From positions 1 to 12,159 of the forward strand of contig PITI01000455.1 of the NCBI GenBank assembly GCA_004325065.1: 12,159 bases of DNA. Direction: 5' to 3'. Shown piece after piece: positions 1-7,439 of the stretch. The DNA is from Hamiltosporidium magnivora (Eukaryota > Microsporidia > Dubosqiidae). Numbering within the stretch: position 1 is the stretch's first letter; the number at the start of each line of letters is the position of its first letter. The position numbers and the translations under genes are program-made. Under the pieces are notes generated by a model, which was given only the letters and a program-made list of their open reading frames with translations, did no database searches and was not told the DNA's origin.

Positions 1-96
1 GTAGATGAAAGGCTTTGGGACGTAGGTATCGCAGGGGTTACCGATGGAGTGTTGGGGTAGCAGTTATTTATGTAGACCTAGAACTGCGTTAATGTC
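1..96 (+). repeat. Dispersed leader repeat, copy A (cut by window edge)
   Basis: This is the right-hand end of a repeat that occurs three times in the window. It matches the reverse complement of about 5731-5827 (copy C) closely, with roughly a dozen differences over the first 150 bases by eye, and matches 7975-8069 (copy B) more loosely. It is GC-richer than its surroundings. It is followed directly by the ATG of a short ORF, and the homology to copies C and B continues across that ATG. The element must continue to the left, outside the window. It probably represents the 5' flank of a duplicated gene family. Its function is unknown. Confidence 0.8.
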
Positions 97-195
97 ATGA
101 AAACAAATATAACACTTGCCACTGTTTTAAAAAAAGATGTGATAGTTTTAAATAAAAATACTATAACAAAGATTCAAGGAAATTATAAAATCTAG
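97..195 (+). pseudogene. Conserved N-terminal stub of repeat-linked gene family (32 codons)
   Basis: An ATG follows leader copy A and opens 32 codons (beginning MKTNITLATVLKKDVIVLN) before TAG at 193-195. The same start occurs behind the other two leader copies: at 5730 (minus) it reads MKTNIKLATILK before a 2-nt loss in the poly-A run, and at 8070 (+) a 1-nt loss gives an immediate stop. The equal position of the ATG after all three leaders argues that this is the true start of a duplicated gene. Copy A is the only one in which the first 19 codons stay in frame. Nothing homologous to the rest of the minus-strand body follows directly, so the gene is probably truncated here. No function can be assigned. 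Confidence 0.55.
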
Positions 196-540
196 GTGGT
201 ATAGTTTTAGATTCAATTATGTAAAATAATATTAAAATTGGTTTTTATTTTATCTGCGATGATTTGTTGGTTTATAATTTTTGAAAATTTTATTTTTGAT
301 GTTCCTAAAAAAGCTTGTAGCAAAAATGTTGATGAAATATTTTTGAAAGATTGTTTTAAACTTTGAATTTTTGTGTAAATGTAAATTTTATGGTGTATTT
401 ATTGTCAAGTTATCAAAAAATATGTCGTATTATTTGTGGTATATTATGAAACTTAGAATAAAATTTATTATGAAAATTTGAAGGATGCGGGTGAATACCC
501 ACATTAAAAACCATCTGTTTAAAATGTGTACATAGATCGG
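196..540. other. AT-rich spacer, no gene seen
   Basis: No frame stays open for a useful length. A short palindromic stretch (GGGTGAATACCC, 489-500) is present. Just after it, CCATCTGTTT (511-520) is complementary to AAACAGATGG (634-643) in the following repeat module. I cannot attach a function to either. Confidence 0.5.
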
Positions 541-715
541 TATGAAAATTTTTATTGCCATTGTGTTCGAAATTAAATCACACCGGATCTACAGGCCAAT
601 TTCTTATAATCCCGAAGTACAGCAGATTAAAAGAAACAGATGGAAAACCTCCATTTGCTTATCCTCGACACCAAGAGGTAAAAGAGGGGTGAAATATATA
701 AGTAAGTATGAAACA
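541..715 (+). repeat. Inverted repeat module, left copy
   Basis: This stretch matches the reverse complement of 3600-3774. The best-conserved core is an identical 18-mer at 640-657 and 3657-3674 (ATGGAAAACCTCCATTTG), which itself holds a small hairpin (ATGGA / TCCAT). Flanking similarity reaches at least 541 on one side and about 715 on the other. A 62-codon ATG frame (542-730) runs through it, but the matching frame in the right copy has stops. In another frame the differences after the core are partly synonymous (CTT/TTA Leu, GAC/GAT Asp). Neither frame is convincing as a gene. It could be a terminal repeat of a mobile element or a conserved flank of the duplicated gene unit. Confidence 0.7.
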
Positions 716-1032
716 TTTGGTTTGGAATGAATGTTTCTTTCTAAATGGCTAGAAATAAATTATTTTCATTGAATTTAATATTTTTTAAAAATTAAGAAAA
801 ATATTGTTTACGTAAACAAAATTTATTATTGATTAAATGAACCAATGACTGTTACGAAAATTTGATTTCTAAAAAAACAAATTTTGATTTAACCTTTAAA
901 AACTACCAATAGAAATGATTAATCATGAAACAATCAAAGAAATAATTGGAAAAACAATTCCTTTTTTTATTACATTTTATATGATAAAATTTAATATAAA
1001 ATTTATCCAAATGTTTTTTTTTTCAAATTTAT

Positions 1033-2720
1033 ATGTTTAGCAGCATCTCACCCGGAATTTGAATATACCAATATTTGGAGGATACAATAACTAAAAAAAA
1101 CATACATTTCGAACTCTCTTATGAAATTAAAAGCAATAAAAAGATTACAGAATGTCTGTCTAGGATGAAACTCGGTGTTGATAGCACAAGATACGAAGAA
1201 ATGACTAATGTTGCATGTTTTTATTATGAAAAAATAAAAATATATACAGAGCCAAATCTTCATTCTTTCTTATTATATTTTACAACTTTGATTTGTTCGA
1301 TTGTATATGCTGATGGTACAGAAGATTTAAAAAAATATAGACCAGAACTTTTATTTATTCTGATAACATTCTGAAAAATTTTTAAAATGTACAAAATACC
1401 TAGAAATTTTAGAGCTGTGCTGCAAAATATTGTTTGGGAGTATAATTCAAATTATTTGAGAAGTTGGATTGACAATGAAGACAATATTATGCAGAATCAA
1501 GCCACAGAAATATTTCAGGCGCTGGCAAACAGCTTCTATGTGCTAGATTCATTAGATTAGACTGTATTACAGACTATAGACATAAAATACAACGAAAATT
1601 CTCGGTGTGCATTTGAAAAACTGCGTATATATCTATCTAATGCAACACTTGAAGGTTTTTTTTCTTTTTTTCGGACACTCAAATCTCTTTTCTTTAGAGC
1701 CAATAGATCAGAAAAATTTTATATAAGTACAAAATATGATAGATTAATCATAAATATCGATGAATATTTTATAACAGAAGTAACTACTACTGAGGAATAT
1801 TTAAAAAAGGAGATTTATAAATATTTGAATCTAAAGTTAAACAAAAAAGCTATAGAATGTGTTTCTAACTCGGTTCTGAAGAAAATTATACGAAATGAAG
1901 ACTGGGTAATTAAAATTTATGAATTCGATATAAATCAAATTCATTCTGATATTAAGCCGATAGATTCAGATATTTCGATCAAATTTGTAAAATTATTTAT
2001 TGAAGAGACGAATCTTAGATATATAAATGGTTTAAATGTATTCTTGAAGGAATTAACCAAAAAGGAATACCATAAATATATCTCCGCTGTATTAAGTATA
2101 AAAGTAATTTACTATAAAGGAATAAATTTGAGCAAAGAATGAATTTTTAGAGTTTTTAATGAAATTTTATTTCTTTCTGATGTTCTAAAAACAGAATGTG
2201 AAAAAAAAGAAGTGAATGAGGATCTAAAAAAATATAGAATGTCCTTTATAAACTTAATAAAAACATATCTTAATCAAGACTATATAGATACGGATAAAAA
2301 TATTGCTTTTTATACTTTAAACGGCCGTGTTTTGCCTCAAACTTCGGCTTTATCTGAAATATATGTTTTGTACGTTTTTTTTACAAATGCTGATTACAAA
2401 AACCACTTAAACCAACTGATATTAGAGAATCTAAATAACAAGCAAAATAATTTCGAGGAAAACCTCAGTTATAAACTTGATGAAACTGAGAAAATGTTTG
2501 TTTTATTTGTTTTTCATAAAGAAAGCTCAACACTTAATCTTGCAGAAAAAAAAATATATTTATACCTCTTGTACCAAAAAAATCAAAAACCAAGAAAGAG
2601 AATAATTCTAAAAATTTTGGAAGTATAGAGTTGTCACTTTACTTCATAATACCGTTCTTATCTTTTATAGTGGGTATTGTAGGAGCGTGTTGGTATATTT
2701 ACAAAAAAAAGTTAGTTTAA
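1033..2720 (+). pseudogene. Stop-interrupted repeat protein with C-terminal membrane anchor
   Basis: One frame is readable from 1033 to 2626 except for in-frame stops at 1060 (TGA), 1372 (TGA), 1558 (TAG), 2140 (TGA) and 2626 (TAG). The readable segments join without any other shift and give about 520 mostly helical, Lys/Asn/Ile-rich residues. Internal repeats are visible: YYEKIKIY (1222) against AFEKLRIY (1609), and EDLKKYR at 1321 and again at 2218. Near the 3' end a shift in an A-rich stretch (about 2546-2582) opens another frame, whose Lys/Asn-rich linker leads to a roughly 20-residue hydrophobic helix and a KKKLV tail ending with TAA at 2718-2720. That is a typical C-terminal membrane anchor. 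A CCC triplet (1051-1053) lies shortly before the readable part, so the original start may have been near 1063. It is related to the minus-strand pseudogene at 4974-5730. I do not recognise the family. Confidence 0.65.
2631..2720 (+). other. Predicted transmembrane anchor, frameshifted 3' end of pseudogene
   Basis: In the frame that ends at 2720, the segment coding FIIPFLSFIVGIVGACWYIY is followed by KKKLV and a stop. A hydrophobic helix with a short basic tail at the very C-terminus is the usual layout of a single-pass anchor. It is out of frame with the upstream body by one base, so the body's own stop at 2626 cuts it off. The preceding linker is rich in Lys, Asn and Ser. The good composition of this short frame supports a recent frameshift rather than chance. 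Confidence 0.6.
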
Positions 2721-3599
2721 AGATTTTATATTTGACTTTTTTGTAATAATAAATTTCAATATCGATTTTAGGAAAAAAAAAATATTTTTAATATTTGGAT
2801 TGAGCCCATGCTTTTGCAAATCGAATTCAATTTCCTGGTTATATCTTTACTGAATAAAAAACCTTTATACATCAATATTTTTGCTATAATTATAATGTCA
2901 ATATTAAATGGTCTAAAATCAAAAATTACAGTTTAAAATTTGTATTTTAATGAATATATAGCCAAAAATAATTTTATAAAAAAAATTTAAATTCAAATTG
3001 GTGTAAAAAAAGTTACTTCGCTGTTTGGGCTGTGTTAATCTGTAAGTTTTAAAATGTAACAGCATTGGTTAAATTCTACTATGATTGTACCTTTTGGAAA
3101 TATATATAATTTTTGTATTAAATTTAAGACTTGGCTTCGCTAAGAAAACACATAGGTGGGAAAGACTATAATTAGGAATATTTACACACTCATACTTTTG
3201 AAATTAGTGCAGTATGTTTTTATTGTAAAGATGTTTTATTTATTCTATTCCGGTATAGCCAAATTCAAATAATCATGTGGATGTTAAACCACTCGAGTTC
3301 TTTATAATAGCAATGAATGTTTTTTTTGAATTGTTTATATAAGCGCTTTGGACTTGATATTTTTAACTTTCTAAAATCTGAATCACATAATTTATTTTTT
3401 TAACCATTTAATCATGTAAATCGAGAATTCTTTTGACGAATAAGCTTATTTATGTTCAACTATTTATATTTCACAATCAACATGGCAGGTTTTTAATTGC
3501 ATACACTTTGATTTTTCGAAAGATATTATTGAGATATATCTAGTTATTATTAAATCTGTTTTAATATCCTATCATTTCTTTTCTATTTATTTTTTTTGC
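2721..3599. other. AT-rich intergenic region, nothing recognised
   Basis: About 880 bases with stops in all frames, many homopolymer runs and no RNA-gene signature that I can see. It separates the plus-strand pseudogene from the right copy of the inverted module. Confidence 0.6.
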
Positions 3600-3774
3600 T
3601 TTATTTTACTTATTTGCTTATTCCGTTTCTTTATTGCTTTCGGGATCGAGGATTAACAAATGGAGGTTTTCCATATGTTTCTTTTTATCCAATGTAACTT
3701 GGGATTTTAGGAGATCGGCCTATGGATTCAGTTTGTTTATATCCACAAAAACAAATCTAAACAATATTTTCACA
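3600..3774 (-). repeat. Inverted repeat module, right copy
   Basis: This is the reverse-complement partner of 541-715. The identical 18-base core lies at 3657-3674, and similarity continues outward past 3720 (AGGCC plus flanks) and inward to about 3600. Together the two copies bracket the plus-strand pseudogene at 1033-2720. They may therefore be terminal inverted repeats of an element about 3.2 kb long, or flanks shared by two copies of the gene unit lying in opposite directions. Confidence 0.7.
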
Positions 3775-4076
3775 AGCTTATAATCGAGCAGATAAATTAT
3801 AGTTTCACTCTATTCTCTATTCATTTATTTCTTAATTTAATTACATTTCGTGCATTAAAAAGAAGCTTTGATTAGTTAAGATTTTATTTTATCATTCTAT
3901 TTTCCTAAAAGGGGAATAAAGTTTTTATTTGTTAAGAATTGAATCAAAATAAAGACATAAAACGGTCTAAAAAACAAACTTTTATTTTTTTACAAAAATA
4001 CCCTAAAATAGTAAATGAATGCCACGAATAAAAAAACATATTTTTTGAATGTAAAAACTTAACAAAAATTTTATGT
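3775..4076. other. AT-rich spacer, no gene seen
   Basis: Dense stops in all frames. I see no repeat matching elsewhere in the window and no RNA gene. Confidence 0.5.
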
Positions 4077-4283
4077 TTAAATATATTTTTCATTGTTCTT
4101 ACATACTTTTGCCCATACTTTTGCCCATACTTTCTTGTGAATCATATTCAGAAATAATATGTTCTGAATCAGTTTATTCGCCAGATATTCTTGTATTATG
4201 CGTAGTATTTTGATTTTCAAGTTATCATCTTGTAAGATTTTGTTCAAATAATTTTTTATTTTCACTCGTACAATATTTTCCAT
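4077..4283 (-). CDS. Small hypothetical ORF (68 aa), probable remnant
   Basis: A true ATG at 4283 opens 68 codons, rich in Ile, Lys, Asn and Leu, ending in a repeated VWAK VWAK motif produced by a 12-bp tandem repeat (4103-4133). The predicted product is amphipathic and helical with no membrane segment or known motif. It lies downstream, on the same strand, of the other minus-strand remnants but in a different frame. It may be the last open piece of a decayed gene rather than a gene in itself. Confidence that it is translated is low. Confidence 0.25.
   Translation of the reverse strand: MENIVRVKIKNYLNKILQDDNLKIKILRIIQEYLANKLIQNILFLNMIHKKVWAKVWAKVCKNNEKYI
4103..4133. repeat. 12-bp tandem repeat, about 2.5 units
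   Basis: The unit ATACTTTTGCCC occurs at 4103-4114 and 4115-4126, followed by a partial unit to 4133. Read on the minus strand it is in phase with the 68-aa ORF and duplicates a four-residue unit (WAKV). A related doubled string occurs near 4381-4400 (ATTTTGCC twice). Confidence 0.85.
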
Positions 4284-4294
4284 TTTCTTTGCTC

Positions 4295-4468
4295 TTAAGT
4301 AATTTGTCTCTTCCTGATATCAGTAAGTACCCTAGATTCTATTTCATTTAGTAAAATATCCAATGCCATAAGTTCCATCTATTTTGCCAATATTTTGCCT
4401 GAATGTTCCCGGTGTGGTTTTTTAACACATTTTAGCATTTTTCTTTCTCCATTTTGTCGTGTATTCAT
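4295..4468 (-). pseudogene. Decayed hypothetical ORF with one in-frame TAG
   Basis: An ATG at 4468 opens 57 codons ending in TAA at 4297-4295, broken only by one TAG after codon 29. The part after the stop is compositionally protein-like (MELMALDILLNEIESRVLTD). It is out of frame with the remnants on either side (4077-4283 and 4571-4728). It may be a further piece of the minus-strand family member. I do not recognise it. Confidence 0.25.
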
Positions 4469-4570
4469 CATGAATAATTATTGGTTTACTATTGACTTTT
4501 TTTTAATGTTGCTCAGTAGTGGAGCACTATTGGTTTGCGATTATTTAAACTTAATAAAAAAAGTATTTAC

Positions 4571-4728
4571 CTAATTTTCATCGTCAGATGTCGAAATTAA
4601 TGTTTTTAAGAATTCTGTTATTATTGCTTCATTCAATTTATCCAAAAAAAAGTTTCAAATTGTATCAATATATCAATCAAATTCGCAGCCTTTAGCGATA
4701 TATGTTGAAGTGAGGTATTTACCTTGCA
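4571..4728 (-). pseudogene. Open remnant without start codon (52 codons)
   Basis: A minus-strand frame is open from 4728 to the TAG at 4573-4571, with no ATG. Its content is strongly helix-like with heptad-spaced Leu/Ile/Phe and an acidic end (TLISTSDDEN). Style and orientation fit the helical-repeat family whose better-preserved part lies upstream on the same strand (4974-5730), but direct similarity to that part is weak. It is probably a surviving exon-sized piece of that decayed gene. Confidence 0.3.
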
Positions 4729-4973
4729 TTATCATGTATTGTATCATGATATGAGTAGGATGAAAGCTAAAATTATTGAAATTTATTCTCATTTGATTTC
4801 AATCTCTCTGTATTTTTACACTTATTAATTTCATTATATATATACGTTAAAAACAAAAATTCAATAATTATTCTCTAAATTATTTCTCTGTCTGTCAATT
4901 CTTCTTCAAAAAAAAAACTTTTATACAAATTACATCTGAAATATATTTATGTATTCTACTTTGCTTATATTAA
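4729..4973. other. Non-coding gap within minus-strand remnant series
   Basis: Stops in all minus-strand frames and AT-rich homopolymers; nothing recognised. Confidence 0.4.
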
Positions 4974-5730
4974 TTAAAATTTCATAAATTGAAATAAGTT
5001 TATTTCTTCTAGGATTTTCCACAAATAGTTCAATAAATTCTTTTGGATAATTCTGATTGTTTGGAATCGCCATATCATTAATTCATACATTTTAAAATCT
5101 AATATATCCTGAAATTGATCTCCACGGATTATAATTTTTTTAATTATTGGATCAGAAATGCATTCCATCATTTTTTTGCACAAATCATAATCGAGTTGAT
5201 TATAAAAACTTTTTGTGAATAAAACTTCTCCGCACATGAATGAAAGCAATGAAAATTTATCTAATTCAATCAAAAGCTTTTCACTACTATAAAAGTGAAG
5301 TATGTACACTTTAAGTATTTCTCTGTATTATAATATTTAACCGATAAAAAAGGGAAACTAGACTTTCAAAAGAGGCCTCGTAAAAATATTTTTATGGTCA
5401 AACTACTATTCCGGGGCAAAATCGAAATTTAACCCAATCTTTTTAAATATATTAGAATTAAATTTACAAGAATCTTTTTTACAATAATGATTTACTGTGA
5501 ATAGTTGAGGAAACATTTTCCATGATACGCGCTTTAATATCTTGACTGCTTCTATCTCTGCAAAATTTCTTACCTGATACTCGAAAAACTTTTTTAATAT
5601 GATCAGAATAAAAATTAACAATCCACGTTGTCTTTTTTCGTTTGGATTCTTATGTGCAATCGTAAATATTAGTTTATTTAAAAGTATCACATCTTTTTAA
5701 AATAGTGGCAAGTTTTATATTTGTTTTCAT
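4974..5730 (-). pseudogene. Minus-strand paralogue of the 1033-2720 repeat protein
   Basis: The gene appears to begin at the ATG at 5730, directly behind leader copy C, with a start matching the stub at 97. A 2-base shortening of the poly-A run shifts the frame at about codon 12; the body then reads on from 5690. It is open to TAG at 5408-5406, broken again by stops at 5405, 5360, 5339 and 5330, then open from 5327 to the TAA at 4976-4974, all in one frame. Two segments match the plus-strand pseudogene: RGLLIFILII (near 5624) against RPELLFILI (1339), and KKMMECISDPIIKKII (near 5170) against KKAIECVSNSVLKKII (1843). The order of the segments is the same in both copies. It lacks a visible membrane anchor. 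Function unknown. Confidence 0.65.
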
Positions 5731-6365
5731 TCATTAACGCAGTTCTAGATTTAACATAAATAACTGCTACCCAAAAACTCCATCAGTAACCCCTGCGATA
5801 CCTACATCCTAAAGCCTTTCATCTACCAGGTGTGTAGAACCTAATTACTAGGCGATGCAGTTGCCCGAAGTTCGTCAATGTCCGTTGCATGAAGTGTGAT
5901 CGAAGGCCGAAGCCCCCCGGGCTCTCCCAAGACTATGCAGCATTCCCACTTACTCTAAACTTTTTGAACCCAATAAACTTCTAGCTAAGATATATTTTAG
6001 AGATTTATATGGGGTCCACCTAAACAGTGCAATGGCATACCAACAGGTATAACCTGCTACTTATCTCTCCCAGCTTTTAACCGGTTATATTTTTATATCT
6101 CATATGCACTAAGTCTTCCAACAAGAGTTTGCAAAGCTAGGTTTCCATGCTTTTATATGGCAATTACCTAAGTTCAACCGTGGTCTGTAATCTGGTTACA
6201 TAAAAAACTACAAATAAATTTGTAGAAAAAGTTTCGCAATTTCGTAGACATCTTCTCCTCATAACAACTCCCAAGGAACAACCGAAGGTTTAGTGTGGTT
6301 GTATTCCCACCAAAAATCTAAACAACGATCTCACACCAGTTTCACACACTCATTGCCAAGCAGAA
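5690..6365 (-). repeat. Dispersed leader repeat, copy C (arm of large inverted duplication)
   Basis: Read on the minus strand, this runs from the coding end of the 75-aa ORF, through about 600 bases of conserved leader, to the ATG at 5730 and the first codons of the minus-strand pseudogene. It pairs with 7440-8115 on the plus strand. Landmarks shared in order include TCTGCTTGG (6364 / 7445), an AACCACACTAAA block (6303 / 7509), GCAGGTT...ACC..TTGGTATG (6055 / 7748), AGAGTAAGTGGGAATGCTGCAT (5955 / 7850) and TTTATGTTAAATCTAG.ACTGCG (5760 / 8039). Weaker similarity continues inward to about 6870 and 7030. Copy A is closer to this copy than to B. Confidence 0.8.
5877..5935 (-). other. GC-rich hairpin island in leader copy C
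   Basis: In a window of roughly one quarter GC, this stretch is mostly G and C. Read on the minus strand it contains GGCTTCGGCC, a stem closed by a UUCG tetraloop (5907-5916), directly beside AGCCCGGGGGGCT, which can form a second short stem. Copy B has a shorter, AT-richer replacement here, so the stems are not conserved between the two copies. It could be part of a structured transcript or an unrelated insertion within the repeat. Confidence 0.4.
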
Positions 6366-6558
6366 AGTTTTTTATGTGGTTATCCTCCTTCCACCAATCG
6401 TAAATACTATATATTCTATTTTCTATTATAGGATTATCTACTTTGCCAATTTTATGCTCAATAGATGCATTTTCGGTTATTATGGGATGTATTACAAGCC
6501 CTTGGTTTTTTTGATTTTCAGGTAAAATACAAAAGCACGAGAAAAGCAAAATCTGCAT
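6331..6558 (-). CDS. Small ORF with signal-peptide-like start (75 aa)
   Basis: The frame can be read from a TTG at 6648, but the first ATG is at 6558 and immediately encodes a hydrophobic stretch (MQILLFSCFCIL) resembling a short signal peptide. I therefore place the start at 6558. The remaining 60 or so residues are hydrophilic, with tryptophans near the C-terminus (YDWWKEDNHIKNF), and end at TGA 6333-6331. Past the stop the same frame stays open for 23 codons with a similar tryptophan-containing string (DFWWEYNHTKPS), which suggests a longer original protein. The homologous place in the B arm (about 7270-7470) is not open. It is probably a decaying member of a secreted-protein family; function unknown. 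Confidence 0.35.
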   Translation of the reverse strand: MQILLFSCFCILPENQKNQGLVIHPIITENASIEHKIGKVDNPIIENRIYSIYDWWKEDNHIKNFLLGNECVKLV

Positions 6559-6648
6559 GGAATAACTTTTTATCAATTTACTGAAAGAGTATTTGGTATA
6601 ATTAATTCGCTTAACTTTGAAATTTATATAATGTCTCTTTGACTGCAA

Positions 6649-7439
6649 AATTTACTATAAAATTGTATTTAAAGATTAAGAAATATCTTTCGACTACAAT
6701 TTAAAGAAATGATGCCGAAAAAGCAATTATATTTTTGAATTGTACTCACTTTTTTTATTTTGACAGTACATACAACAAAGCAGTGTTAATAAAAAAACTT
6801 TTCAAAGATAACTTGAGGGTTTTAATGAACGTGATTTGATATTCTATTTAAAGATCAACGCTTATATAAAGAAAGTACGAGGCTTAGAAAACCCATTTCG
6901 GTATTATTGAACTGAAGATTGCATCGTTTGTTGTTATAAAAATCTTTAGTCAAAGACAAATAAAAAGTATGAAAATGCCTTATAATTCTTCCTTCTTAGA
7001 AGTTTGCTTACTTCCGAATATTAAAAATATATAGCAGCTGAACTTTCAATTATATATTATATTTTTTTGTTAAAAAATTCCACTGTAATGGTATATTACA
7101 TACGAATATTGCTCTTTCATCGTAAAGCCGTCTGCTTTGGTGTTTTGGATGTGTTAAAAGAAATAAATATTATGAAATTTTCGTATTTTTCAATTAACTT
7201 CAAAAAAAGGTAGATAAAGCCGTCATATTATTTCAGATTTTTCTTAGAAAGATAGAGCGCTTATAAATTTTCGAAATATAATTTTTTTCTTAAATATATA
7301 TGCTTTCTTTTTTCGTTAGAAAATTTAATCATATTACATAGAAAACATTTAATTTTGGCATAATTTACTAAAAATACTATCAAAATATATATTTATTTCT
7401 TTTTACACTGTGATAGAAGATATATTGCCACAAAAATAA
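6649..7439. other. Centre of the inverted duplication, no gene seen
   Basis: AT-rich and closed in all frames. By eye the two halves still show weak inverted similarity (for example CTGCTTTG at 6783 on the minus strand and 7132 on the plus, and TATA.GC..TGA.CTTT at 6866 and 7030), which puts the axis of symmetry near 6945. Most of it is too diverged to align with certainty. If both outward genes were once active, their upstream control regions would lie here. Confidence 0.45.

Noticed and set aside
511..643. Stem between CCATCTGTTT and AAACAGATGG as a regulatory hairpin
   Set aside because: The loop is over 100 bases long and the left strand is not clearly conserved in the right module copy; likely chance in AT-rich DNA.
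1048..1263. Minus-strand frame over the plus pseudogene
   Set aside because: It is hydrophobic by virtue of AT-rich antisense coding and has no relative in the other family copy.
1060..2142. In-frame TGA codons read as a reassigned codon
   Set aside because: TAG stops interrupt the same frame at 1558 and 2626, PGK ends with TGA and has none inside, and a related copy is also broken. A pseudogene is simpler.
4103..4133. CRISPR-like array
   Set aside because: The repeat is a simple contiguous tandem of 12 bases without spacers.
5877..6060. Fragment of ribosomal RNA or a tRNA
   Set aside because: Despite the higher GC content, I found no universally conserved rRNA string and no cloverleaf with a T-loop consensus.
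5690..6365. Long terminal repeat of a retrotransposon
   Set aside because: The two nearest copies are inverted rather than direct, I see no TG...CA ends, primer-binding site or reverse transcriptase in between, and the repeat runs into a start codon.
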